In this document: piece after piece, positions 18,501 to 25,494 of the stretch | How the letters are laid out: every line of letters starts with the position of its first letter | How positions within the stretch are numbered: the stretch's first letter is position 1 | Origin: CAZRDB01 sp964598695 | GTDB lineage: Bacteria > Armatimonadota > Zipacnadia > UBA1398 | DNA length: 44,172 nucleotides | Reading direction: 5' to 3' | Assembly (NCBI GenBank): GCA_964598695.1 | Contig: CAZRDB010000016.1 | Coordinates: 1 to 44,172, forward strand | Made by a program: the position numbers and the translations under genes | The notes under the pieces: generated by a model | Database searches by the model: none | Told to the model about the DNA's origin: nothing | What the model saw: the letters and a program-made list of their open reading frames with translations, nothing else

Positions 18501-19775
18501 GATGAGTGGGAGATCGCGCTTCCCACTGAGGAGGCCCCCGCCGGCGAGCCCGGAGACACCTTCCGGGAGCGGGAGGTCCACGTCGCCTACGCGGCGGGCG
18601 GCCTCGCGCTCGAGCAGACGCTGCGGGTGGCAGTCGCCCACGAGCCGGTCTCGGCCGTGCCGCCGGGCGCGGTCGCAAAGGTCGTCGCGTACAACCCCTC
18701 GGACGCCACTGTGGCCGGGCGGTATGTCACGACACCCCTGCCTCCGGGCCTGGGACACCCCCACGAGCTGTGCGTGCGCGACGCCGCCTCCGCCGTCGTC
18801 CCCGCCCTGCTCGAGGCCGAGGAGAACGGGGGATTGCGGCTCCACGCGCTGGTCGACATCCCCGCGCAGTACGGCCGCTGTCTCTACGCGTGCCGTGGCG
18901 TTGAGCCGGCCCCGGCCACCGGGCTCCGGGTCGAGGCCTCCGACCTCGGGAGCGGCGCCGGTTCCGTGCGCGTACAGACGACGGCCTACGCGGTGACCTT
19001 GCGCGAGCGGGAGGGCGGCTGCGCCACCGAGTTGCGGTCGCTCGCCTCGGGGCGCGACTACGCCGCCGGTACTTTCGGCGCGGCGCACGGTCGCTTCATG
19101 GTCGATCCGGCCGACGGCTGGATGCCCGGCGACGGGGCGACGATCGTCGACCGGATGACCCGCCAGCGGAACGGAACCGGCCGGATCGCGATCGAGGCCG
19201 GCGGCCCCGGCGCGGTCCTTCTGCGCCTCCGCGTGGAGTGGCAGAGCACGGCGCTCCGGGCCGTACAACGATACACGTTCGTTGCCGGGCAGCCGTGGTT
19301 CCTGGTCTCCTCGCGGGTCGAGCCGCGGGGCGAGGAGGCCGGCCCGGAGGTCACCGTGCTCGACTTCCGACTCGCCCGCAACGGGCTTGCGAAGATCCAC
19401 CCGAACGGCACGGGAATCGCGGCGGAGTTCGAGCACCCGCGCCCGCACTTCGGCTGGCGGTGGGCGCCCCGGCTCCCCGAGTTCGTGACCCTGGAGGAGC
19501 GGCCCGACCCGGCATGCGCCGAGGCCTGGAGCCTCGGAATCCTCGATGCGCCTGGCCTCGCCGGCCTCCGCGCGGGGTTCTGGCCACGCACGCGCCCACT
19601 GCCGGGACCGTGCGCCTACGGTGAGGTCGAGCTGGTGGGCGCCACGAGGGGGGAGGCCGTGCCGCTCGAGGCCGTCTGCGTCGTCGCGCTGCACGCCGGC
19701 CACCACCCCGCCGGGCGCGCGCTGGTCCGCACGGTGGCCCACCCGGATCTCGTCACGGCGGCCCGCCTGGAGTGA
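15558..19775 (+). CDS. Giant exported multidomain glycosidase-like protein (GH99/WbsX-like)
   Basis: A 1405-residue protein with a short hydrophobic N-terminus (VVTLALCLLTPAA), so export is probable but the signal lacks a strong basic start. Residues about 25-395 resemble a (beta/alpha)8 barrel of the GH99/WbsX-like type: YFYWYWWD, FMDYWGPGW, and the diagnostic SWNEWWEGSNLEPS near 353-366. A GATase-like Rossmann segment follows (about 410-500), as seen in beta-galactosidase trimerisation domains. Then come a jelly-roll-like region (about 530-680), Ig-like repeats (about 800-1000) and a large beta-sandwich (about 1020-1400) with VVAYNPSDATVAGRY. It probably acts on complex glycans; the substrate is unknown. 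The GTG at 15558 follows GAGGAG; a GTG at 15564 is also possible. Confidence 0.75.
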   Translation: MVVTLALCLLTPAAPEPWPPAHPVMGAAYFYWYWWDREAEVGNWTADGVYNTPLDGYYHSADYQDNLRSMRQAADWGVNTLFMDYWGPGWQDLSGGPRELLLARAAEQLRREGYPLRISLYQDATDFAMDDFSRNTEDGRHLDWWLRNVAAATDALFAPDGKPFAMVYGRNGAPSPPTDPAGFGRFLADRYGAVAALNAAWGASFASFDEARPGEAGGLARADSLDYWYATWGRSWAELQRAAAERYGLPGIEVSFDTGFTPFLGGPISRFTDLFGGPHSYAGVDHPDDFDSERYLQHAAARWAGRLSFDHDKCYYHDWAIRTPGGSWSAEPLRFDRSFVGMLTRRAGATLHMSWNEWWEGSNLEPSEEFGKGPCETHLFYATLMHAFPPAPPLDQPAPLAYLANEWPLAVTTPDRDELFGGLERLRRIGLPFETVPGSRIATADLARYSALVAPGGGAGLGRDAETARRLLDWVRAGGTAAVSNAPDVAALLGLEVAAGASVPAPQPSNAWCDVGSEGDAAAVLGGAGAPETWSGLPAEAQPAREGPGFTVRWLPGAGRSSLLTLAAAPGAAQVLRLGGACIWPQQVQVSLDGRPVGAIALRAGYAGYELPIPAELAPRSSRTVIALAFEKALVPMEIDPARYPTENRVCNLALDWIQLATEGVTAEPPTATAPSPPPHEALADPRPPARVLDRYADGVWRVARLPLGAGTIVYLNGSLAERTSHWGGRDDELLAWLGPAVRAPQPRVYGPDLTGVVLTCGATSLVPVYNHAPGESRRVRVEIPADGATPVSVRALRRDREAARPVPLRLEGGTLRFEDELRYCAVYEVQHGPVAVEAPEAEIVAGGVREWPLRLRNRSGLPVTVEVGLAAVTPTLEAETLRAVRIPAGGEERVVLTLRARPDADWGRKTVVLRVGASQWIETVTVRQPPELELVEPVVAAGGAMRLRVRPNELLAPAPAETLTASVGAGDHRRGRLAPGDEWEIALPTEEAPAGEPGDTFREREVHVAYAAGGLALEQTLRVAVAHEPVSAVPPGAVAKVVAYNPSDATVAGRYVTTPLPPGLGHPHELCVRDAASAVVPALLEAEENGGLRLHALVDIPAQYGRCLYACRGVEPAPATGLRVEASDLGSGAGSVRVQTTAYAVTLREREGGCATELRSLASGRDYAAGTFGAAHGRFMVDPADGWMPGDGATIVDRMTRQRNGTGRIAIEAGGPGAVLLRLRVEWQSTALRAVQRYTFVAGQPWFLVSSRVEPRGEEAGPEVTVLDFRLARNGLAKIHPNGTGIAAEFEHPRPHFGWRWAPRLPEFVTLEERPDPACAEAWSLGILDAPGLAGLRAGFWPRTRPLPGPCAYGEVELVGATRGEAVPLEAVCVVALHAGHHPAGRALVRTVAHPDLVTAARLE

Positions 19776-19785
19776 GGCTGCCAGG

Positions 19786-20751
19786 CTAGTTCATGCGCTC
19801 GAAGAGCCGGATGAACGCCGCGAACAGCTCGGGATCGAACTCCTGGCGCATCTCCGTGATCATGATCTGGATTCCCTCGAAGGTGCGCGAGGGCTTCCGG
19901 TAGGGCCGCTGGGTGGTCAGGGCGTCGAAGACATCGCAGATCGTGCAGACGCGCGCCTCGAAGGGGATCTGGTCGCCGCCGAGCCCCTCGGGGTAGCCGG
20001 ATCCGTCGCTGCGCTCGTGGTGGCGGTAGACGATGGAGTGGACGATCGGGTCCTCGAGGAACCCGGTCTCACCGAGGATCTCCACGCCCAGCTCGGGGTG
20101 ACGGCGCATCTGGGCCCACTGCTCCGCGTCGAGGCGGCCAGGGAAGTTGAGGACCTCCAGCGGCACTCGGGCCTTGCCGATGTCGTGGACGCTGAGCCCC
20201 TGGGCCATGCGCCGCACCCACGTCGCGTCCGTCCCGACCGCGAGGGCCAGCGCGGTGCCGAAGACCGCGACGTTCACCGAGTGGCTGTACGAGTAGGCGT
20301 CGTGGCGCGTGAGGTGCATCAGCGAGCGGGCCAGATCCGGGCGGTCGAGCGCCATGTCCACCGTCTTGGCGACGACGCGGTGAAGATCGGCGATGGCCTC
20401 GGATCTCGGCTCCTGGAAGACGCGTTCGACAAGGAAGTGGGTCGCCTCATAGGCCGCGCCCGCCTGGGCTTCCACCGACGCGTCGCTCAAGGAGGCGCGT
20501 TCCACCCGCGAGATCAGATACGAGGAGTAGGCCGCGCCGTCGCTCGCGTCGATGTACAGATCGGTGATCTGTCTCCGCGCCAGCTCGGCGCGAAGGCCGT
20601 CGGCGAGCGGGCAGTCCCCGCTCACGTAGAGCACGTACCGGTCGGGGGGGACGAGCTGGTAGAGATCACAGCCTACGGTAGCCCGGTCGTCCAGCGATCC
20701 CAGCGGGATCCGGGTGTACGTAGGCCGGGCGGCCCACGGTGCAGCACCCAC
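19786..20751 (-). CDS. HD-GYP domain protein (putative c-di-GMP phosphodiesterase)
   Basis: A protein of about 321 residues. The C-terminal half is an HD-GYP domain, which typically hydrolyses cyclic di-GMP to GMP. Visible motifs are YSHSVNVAVFG, SVHDIGKARVPLEVL, the MRRHPELGVEIL His and YRHHERSDGSGYPEGLGG, so both the HD pair and the GYP signature are intact. The N-terminal about 110 residues (DLYQLVPPDRYVLYVSGDCPL, then DLYIDASDGAAYSSYL) match a small sensory-like domain common in HD-GYP proteins of unknown ligand. The start is uncertain: GTG at 20751 is chosen because the longer frame (to 20913) would overlap the divergent gene. It converges with the giant glycosidase gene with only 10 nt between stops. 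Confidence 0.83.
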   Translation of the reverse strand: MGAAPWAARPTYTRIPLGSLDDRATVGCDLYQLVPPDRYVLYVSGDCPLADGLRAELARRQITDLYIDASDGAAYSSYLISRVERASLSDASVEAQAGAAYEATHFLVERVFQEPRSEAIADLHRVVAKTVDMALDRPDLARSLMHLTRHDAYSYSHSVNVAVFGTALALAVGTDATWVRRMAQGLSVHDIGKARVPLEVLNFPGRLDAEQWAQMRRHPELGVEILGETGFLEDPIVHSIVYRHHERSDGSGYPEGLGGDQIPFEARVCTICDVFDALTTQRPYRKPSRTFEGIQIMITEMRQEFDPELFAAFIRLFERMN

Positions 20752-20757
20752 GTCGTA

Positions 20758-20834
20758 CGCGCCTTCCCTCTGTGTCCCGTGTGTGCCGGGGATGGCACCC
20801 CAGCCTGTCTCATGTTCGCGCAGAGGGAGGCGCG
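20758..20834. repeat. Long-arm inverted repeat in divergent intergenic region
   Basis: An imperfect inverted repeat lies between the HD-GYP and UVR-motif genes. The left arm at 20758-20774 (CGCGCCTTCCCTCTGTG) pairs with the right arm at 20819-20834 (CGCAGAGGGAGGCGCG). The span between them contains a smaller GGGG/CCCC hairpin near 20788-20800. It could be an operator or an RNA structure in either leader; function is unknown. Confidence 0.4.
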
Positions 20835-20890
20835 TCCTCCTTGCCCGCGAACAGGTTCGGAACACCCCACGGAGCAAGGGAGCTGCCACG

Positions 20891-21676
20891 ATGTCCCTCG
20901 ACCTCCAGCCCATCTTGCACGGGTTCGCCTACGCCGAGGGCGAGCTGTCCGCCCGGAGAGTCGTGGGCGACGATGGGCTCGACAAGATCCAGATCCGGAT
21001 CCACTGCGGGCTGATCCAGTTCGAGGCCGACGGTCACCCCGCCGGGGTCCGCCCGTTCGACCACGAATCGCTGCTCGCATACCACACCAGCCGCCTCGAG
21101 GGCGTCCGCGCTCTCGCCGGCAGCGATGCCGGGTTCTCCCTCACCACGACCGACTGCGAGGCGCTCCGCGAGGAGGCGATCCTCTACTACGCCCGCTATG
21201 TCGCCTGCCAAGCGCTGCACGACTACGCCCGCGCCCAACGTGACTGCGAGCGCAACCTCGAGTTGCTGGACCTGTGCCGCGACTACGCGGAAGAGGCGTC
21301 GGACCGCGGCGTCCTCGAGTCCTACCGCCCGTACCTGGTGCTGATGGTGGCTCGCGCTCGGGCCGGCCAGTTGCTCGAGGCGGGGGAGCTGCTGCACGCG
21401 ATCGAGTCCCTGACCGAGGCAACGCGCGAGGCGCGGGGCCTGGTCGACGAGCAGGCCCCGGGAGAGACGGGGCCGCCCGGCCTGCCCGACTCGCTGGCCG
21501 GTCTGTTCGACGGCCTCCGGGTGCCCCCGCCGGACAGCGGCCCGCTCGCGGCTCTGCTCGACCTGCACCGCGAGTTGGAGGACGCGGTCCGCCGCGAGGA
21601 CTACCGGCGCGCGGCCGCCCTGCGCGACCAGATCCTCCGCTTCCATGAGGCGGAGGACGGAGGGGCGGTCGGCTAG
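20891..21676 (+). CDS. UVR-motif (UvrB/UvrC-type) protein, unknown role
   Basis: A cytoplasmic 261-residue protein without signal or TM segment. Its last about 35 residues form a UVR motif (LHRELEDAVRREDYRRAAALRDQI), a helical hairpin known from UvrB, UvrC, McsA and ClpC that mediates protein-protein contacts. The N-terminal two thirds is helical and Tyr/Arg rich (ILYYARYVACQALHDYARAQ) and looks like a repeat or scaffold fold. No Cys4 zinc motif of McsA is present. The ATG at 20891 follows GGAGCTGCC. It is divergent from the HD-GYP gene and ends before a long inverted-repeat terminator. It is probably an adaptor; DNA repair is not implied by the motif alone. Confidence 0.75.
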   Translation: MSLDLQPILHGFAYAEGELSARRVVGDDGLDKIQIRIHCGLIQFEADGHPAGVRPFDHESLLAYHTSRLEGVRALAGSDAGFSLTTTDCEALREEAILYYARYVACQALHDYARAQRDCERNLELLDLCRDYAEEASDRGVLESYRPYLVLMVARARAGQLLEAGELLHAIESLTEATREARGLVDEQAPGETGPPGLPDSLAGLFDGLRVPPPDSGPLAALLDLHRELEDAVRREDYRRAAALRDQILRFHEAEDGGAVG

Positions 21677-21736
21677 AGCGGTTCCCCAAGAGTCCCTGCG
21701 GGTGCCAGCGGCGCGCAGTGCTTCCGAGAACCGCTC
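21676..21736. terminator. Inverted repeat between convergent genes
   Basis: GAGCGGTTC (21676-21684) pairs perfectly with GAACCGCTC (21728-21736) around a GC-rich 43-nt loop that can fold further. It fills the gap between the UVR gene and fabG, which converge, so it could end transcription from both sides. Confidence 0.45.
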
Positions 21737-21741
21737 GGGCC

Positions 21742-22467
21742 CTACATCGAGAGGCCGCCGTCGATCGTGAGGACCGCGCCCGTGATGTACGCGGCTTCCT
21801 CTCCCGCCAGGAAGGCCACCAGCGCGGCCACCTCCTCCGGCCGGCCCCAGCGCTGGAGCGGCACGCGCGCTCGCAGCTCGGCCTGCCGCGCCTCGTTCAT
21901 GCCCGCGATCAGCCCCGTGTCGATGATCCCGGGGCAGACGGTGTTGACCGTCACTCCGCCCCGACCGACCTCGCGGGCCAGCGATCGGGCGAGACCGATC
22001 AGGCCGGCCTTCGCCGCCGCGTAGTGGGCGCGCGCCACGTCGCCGGTGAGACCGGCCACGCTGCCGACGTTCACGATCCGGCCCCAGCGTTGCTTCACCA
22101 TCTCCGAGACCACATGCTTCGCGCAGAGGAAGCTGCCCTTGAGGGAGGTGTCGACGCAGCGATCCCACTCGTCCTCCTTGAGCAGGGGGACGAACGCGTC
22201 GCTGAGTACGCCCGCGTTGTTCACGAGGATCGCCGGCGGCCCCAGCGCCTCGCGGATCTCCGCCAGCATCCGCTTCACGGCGGGCTCCTCGCGGACGTCG
22301 GCCCGCACGACGACCGCCCCTCCCAGCTCCTGTGCGAGGGCCTCCGCGCGCTCCGGGCGCCCGTGGCAGTGGAGCGCCAGTCGGTGACCGTCGGCGGCCA
22401 GTCGGCGCGCGATCGCGCCCCCGATCTCCCCCGATGCGCCGGTTACGAGCGCGACACGGCCGCCCAC
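21742..22467 (-). CDS. fabG: 3-oxoacyl-ACP reductase-like SDR (FabG)
   Basis: A short-chain dehydrogenase/reductase of 241 residues that would reduce 3-oxoacyl-ACP with NADPH in fatty-acid or polyketide-type synthesis. The nucleotide-binding TGASGEIG (9-16), NNAG (83-86) and catalytic Ser136, Tyr149 and Lys153 are all present. So are PGIIDTGL and the C-terminal EEAAYITGAVLTIDGGLSM, which is very FabG-like. The GTG at 22467 overlaps acpS by 25 nt and has GAGGGGG upstream; the longer frame to 23016 would run through acpS. Pairing with AcpS strongly suggests an ACP-linked substrate. Because no fabD/fabF/acpP is adjacent, a dedicated lipid pathway rather than bulk fatty-acid synthesis is possible. 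Confidence 0.88.
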   Translation of the reverse strand: MGGRVALVTGASGEIGGAIARRLAADGHRLALHCHGRPERAEALAQELGGAVVVRADVREEPAVKRMLAEIREALGPPAILVNNAGVLSDAFVPLLKEDEWDRCVDTSLKGSFLCAKHVVSEMVKQRWGRIVNVGSVAGLTGDVARAHYAAAKAGLIGLARSLAREVGRGGVTVNTVCPGIIDTGLIAGMNEARQAELRARVPLQRWGRPEEVAALVAFLAGEEAAYITGAVLTIDGGLSM

Positions 22468-22844
22468 GGCGTAGCCCCCTCTTCGACCGGCGCGAGCGCC
22501 CAGGCCGTCGCGATGACGATGCCGGGCGACCGCGAGATCCCGATGCGGAACTCGACGTCGATGTCGTGCCCATGGCGCCACCGCAGCTCGAGCCGCGGAC
22601 CGTCCACCACCTCGAACGCGCGCCAGGTCGTGCTGGGCCCGAGGCCCAGGCCGAGCGCCTTCATGGCCGCCTCCTTGGCCGCGAGGTTGCGGCTCACCCA
22701 GATCGGCTGGCCCGCCGGGTCGGGCAGGCGCTCCAGCTCGGCTGGACACAACGCCAGACGGAGGAAGCGCTCGCCCAGCTCCTGGATCATGCGCTCGACC
22801 ACGCGCACCTCGATCACGTCGATCCCGATGCCGACCACGTTCAT
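22443..22844 (-). CDS. acpS: Holo-ACP synthase (phosphopantetheinyl transferase)
   Basis: AcpS of 133 residues, which moves 4'-phosphopantetheine from CoA to a serine of apo-acyl carrier protein. The Mg-binding Asp in GIGIDVIEV (D9) and the Glu in AAKEAAMKALG (E58) define the family. A typical SRSPGIVIATAWA strand follows. The C-terminus carries about 15 extra residues past the usual end because the frame overlaps fabG. The ATG at 22844 overlaps the upstream stop as ATGA, so it is translationally coupled to the lipoyl-domain gene. The coupling to a carrier-like lipoyl protein upstream and a reductase downstream is the point of interest. Confidence 0.92.
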   Translation of the reverse strand: MNVVGIGIDVIEVRVVERMIQELGERFLRLALCPAELERLPDPAGQPIWVSRNLAAKEAAMKALGLGLGPSTTWRAFEVVDGPRLELRWRHGHDIDVEFRIGISRSPGIVIATAWALAPVEEGATPWAAVSRS

Positions 22845-23341
22845 GCGAGGTCCCCCGCCGCGAACCGCTCGACGTCGCTCGCCTGGACCGGGCCGTCGAC
22901 CAAGGCCGCGACGGCGGCGAGGTCGACCTCCAGCTCTCGGGCGCGCCGGCGCGCGGCCGGCGTGGCGCGAACCTTCTCTCCGGCCGCGACGGGCGCGCCG
23001 CCGCCCGCACGGGCAAACCCGGCCGCGTCGTGGACGTTCACGCCCTGCCCGAGCCGGCCGAGCAGCGCGGCGTTGCGCGCTTCGAAGTCCGGCAGCGGCT
23101 CGTCGGGCTCGGCGATGACGCCGATGACGTAATGCACCGGCACGACCGATTTCTCCGGCGCGACCACCGTCCGCAGGACGCCGGCCGCCTCGGACTCGTA
23201 CTCGAACGTGATCTTGTCGGTGATGATCTCGACCACCGGCTCGCCCAACTCAACGCGCTCGCCCACGGCCTTGCGCCAAGCGCCCACGGTGATCTCCTCG
23301 ATGTTGGCTTCGAGCCGGTCGATCTGAATGCACAGAGCCAC
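22841..23341 (-). CDS. Stand-alone lipoyl plus E3-binding domain protein
   Basis: A 166-residue protein consisting of a lipoyl domain (about 1-78) and, after a linker, a peripheral subunit-binding (E3-binding) domain (about 125-163, RATPAARRRARELEVDLAAV then VQASDVERF). The lipoylated lysine is in EIITDKITFEY (K43). The pattern copies the N-terminal half of 2-oxoacid dehydrogenase E2, but the acyltransferase catalytic domain (HxxxDG) is absent and the gene ends cleanly with a stop overlapping acpS. It may shuttle acyl or methylamine groups or tether a lipoamide dehydrogenase. It starts at GTG 23341 behind GGGAG. It is unlikely to be a fragment, given the operon fit. Confidence 0.85.
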   Translation of the reverse strand: MALCIQIDRLEANIEEITVGAWRKAVGERVELGEPVVEIITDKITFEYESEAAGVLRTVVAPEKSVVPVHYVIGVIAEPDEPLPDFEARNAALLGRLGQGVNVHDAAGFARAGGGAPVAAGEKVRATPAARRRARELEVDLAAVAALVDGPVQASDVERFAAGDLA

Positions 23342-23369
23342 GGACGAGGGGCTCCCTTCCCAGTCACGC

Positions 23370-24077
23370 CTAGCGCCGTATGCCGAACATCCACTGCAGG
23401 CTCTCCCACGCGACGTCGCGGAGCTGGACCCCGCGATGGAGCACGCCGCGGAGGTCTCGGCCCGAGCGGCGGTGCTCGATGGCGAGCGGGACCTCCTCGA
23501 CGCGCAGCCCGAGGCGGCCGAAGAGGATCGCGCTCCGCGTCTCGATCGCGTAGCCGTAGCCCATGGGCAACAGCCGCAGGGCCGTGGCCTTGGACATCAC
23601 GCGTTGGCCGCAGAGGGGGTTGGAGAGGGTGAGCCCGCCGTAGCGGCGGACCGACCATCGCGAGAGGCCCATCACGAGCCCGAAGCCCCGCATGCCGCCG
23701 GGGAAGGACATCTGGGCGATCGTCACATCGCAGCGGCCGGTGAGCACGGGCTCGGCGAGCGGCGCGATGAGACCGGCGGTCGCGGCGAGATCGGCATCGA
23801 TGAAGGCGACCCAGTCGCGGTCGGCGAGGCCCAGGCCCGACTGGAGGGCCGCCGCCTTCCCGCAGCGGCGCGCGTGCTGGAAGACCGACGCGCCGGCCGA
23901 CCGCGCCTCGGCAGCCGTCCCGTCGCTCGAGCCGTCGTCGACCACGACCACCTGGCCCACGTAGGGGCAGGTCCACAGGGCGCGAACGGTGCTGCCGATG
24001 CGGTCGGCCTCGTTGAGGGCGGGAACGATGACGGACAGGCTGCGGTCGAAGGAGGCGGGCGCGGACGATCCCGTCAC
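23370..24077 (-). CDS. Family 2 glycosyltransferase (DPM/GT2-like)
   Basis: A GT2 glycosyltransferase of 235 residues without TM segments, resembling dolichol-phosphate mannose or undecaprenyl-phosphate glycosyltransferases. It moves a sugar from a nucleotide donor onto a lipid phosphate or other acceptor at the membrane face. Visible motifs are SVIVPALNEADRI, VVVVDDGSSDGT (DD of the nucleotide site) and AFIDADL (DxD), with acceptor-side GQRVMSKATALRLLPMGYGYAIET. The GTG at 24077 overlaps the stop of the protease gene as GTGA, so both are coupled. The lipoyl gene begins 28 nt beyond the stop. The acceptor cannot be told from sequence. Confidence 0.85.
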   Translation of the reverse strand: MTGSSAPASFDRSLSVIVPALNEADRIGSTVRALWTCPYVGQVVVVDDGSSDGTAAEARSAGASVFQHARRCGKAAALQSGLGLADRDWVAFIDADLAATAGLIAPLAEPVLTGRCDVTIAQMSFPGGMRGFGLVMGLSRWSVRRYGGLTLSNPLCGQRVMSKATALRLLPMGYGYAIETRSAILFGRLGLRVEEVPLAIEHRRSGRDLRGVLHRGVQLRDVAWESLQWMFGIRR

Positions 24078-25318
24078 GGGCGCATCGACACCTGCTCGGC
24101 GCGGTAGATCGCCTCGCGGAACGCCTGGGCCGCCTCGTCGGCGTACTCGCCGGTCGTCAGCCCGACCAACTGCGCGTCGACGGGATGCACCACGATGACC
24201 GGCGCGCCGCAGAAACCGACCCACGGCGCCTTCGAGGAGGCATGGCCCTCGACGTAGCTGTACCGCACACCGTGATCGGCCATCAGGCGGTTGATCCGTT
24301 CCGCGATCGACAGGGCGCGCTCCTCGGCGCTCTGGCCGTCCACGGGCTCCTCGGCAAGCTGGAAGATCACGCGCTCGCCGAAGCAGACCTGCCAGAGCGA
24401 CCGTCCCTCGCCGACCTCGGCCTGTTTGGCGACGGCGACGAAGCCGCGGCAGACGCGCGCGATGTTGAGCGTCACGCCGTGCTCGACGAAGAACTCGCGG
24501 ACATAGAGCATGCGCTCCTGGGTGGGCGGGTGGCTGTCCCAGCCGGTGAAGTCCTCCGGCGTCCTCCGGTAGCCCTGTTGGTCCTCCCAGGCCATCATCC
24601 GGCGCATGAACGTGTAGAAGCCGCTCGGATCGAACCCCGCGGCTCGCTGGTACCGCATCCCGGCCCAGTCGGCCTCGAACTCGTACCGTTGGCTGTAGCC
24701 GGCCAGCCAGCCGGCCCGAGCCATCATGACCAGCCACGGCAGGTTCTGGGCATCGGCGGTGCGCTCGTTCAGGGAGCCCGACGCGGCGGCAACGACGACC
24801 GCGAGGACCGAGAGGATCTGGAGCTTGCTCCACTTCGAGTCCTCCCGCACCTGCCGCATCCCGTGGTACAGGCAGTTGTGGGCGATCTCGTGGGCGAGGA
24901 TCCCGGCCAGCTCGTCGTCGGACTGCACCATGTCGAACAGCCCTCGGGTGACGCGGATGTAGCCGCCGGGGATCGCCATCGCGTTGGGGCTCGGATCGTC
25001 GAGGATCCCCACCTGGTAGCGTACGGTCGGCCGGTCGCTCACGGCGGCGATCCGATCGACGATCGCCTGGACGCGCGCGCGCTGGTCGGGCCAGTCCAGC
25101 GGCTTGATCAGCGACTCGTACTCCTCGACGACCGGCTTGCCGAGCTTGTCCTCGGCCTCCGGGCTCCACCGCTTGCCGCAGTCCTCGACCACCTGGCGTA
25201 CGGCCTCGGGGTCTCGGTCGTACGAGACGCGCGTCTCGGCGGCGCGTGCGGGAGCGACAGCCAGGAGAACCATCGCCACGAGAGCACCCAGTCGCGCGAT
25301 CGCTTGCCCTCGACGCAT
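24074..25318 (-). CDS. Exported M48 family metalloprotease
   Basis: A 414-residue exported zinc protease of the M48 (BepA/YggG-like) group, which in diderms helps envelope protein quality control. A signal peptide (about 1-27, ending PARAAE) is clear. The HEIAH zinc motif is at 143-147 and the third ligand lies in RYEFEAD. The NAMAIPGGYIRVTRGLF segment is typical of the family. An unusual C-terminal region of about 110 residues (YSYVEGHASSKAPWVGF and onward) has no family I recognise. The ATG at 25318 gives the best signal peptide; GTG 25324 and ATG 25333 are in frame upstream. It leads the five-gene operon through GT2, lipoyl, acpS and fabG. Confidence 0.86.
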   Translation of the reverse strand: MRRGQAIARLGALVAMVLLAVAPARAAETRVSYDRDPEAVRQVVEDCGKRWSPEAEDKLGKPVVEEYESLIKPLDWPDQRARVQAIVDRIAAVSDRPTVRYQVGILDDPSPNAMAIPGGYIRVTRGLFDMVQSDDELAGILAHEIAHNCLYHGMRQVREDSKWSKLQILSVLAVVVAAASGSLNERTADAQNLPWLVMMARAGWLAGYSQRYEFEADWAGMRYQRAAGFDPSGFYTFMRRMMAWEDQQGYRRTPEDFTGWDSHPPTQERMLYVREFFVEHGVTLNIARVCRGFVAVAKQAEVGEGRSLWQVCFGERVIFQLAEEPVDGQSAEERALSIAERINRLMADHGVRYSYVEGHASSKAPWVGFCGAPVIVVHPVDAQLVGLTTGEYADEAAQAFREAIYRAEQVSMRP

Positions 25319-25494
25319 GACGCTCACCCACATTCCGCAGCCCCATGACCACTTGGTATTCTAGCCCACCCTTGTTCCGACGAACAAGGAGCCACGAGGA
25401 TCCGCGCAGGGGTGGCACGGCGGCCCGGCGAACCAGGCGGCAGTCGCGCTCGGGCAACGGCGCCGCGAGCGCTGCCACAGGGAAGGGGCTCGCC

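Noticed and set aside
16968..19742. 924-codon open frame antisense to the giant glycosidase
   Set aside because: Long antisense frames are expected in GC-rich coding DNA; composition is His/Arg/Gly-rich and no motif is present.
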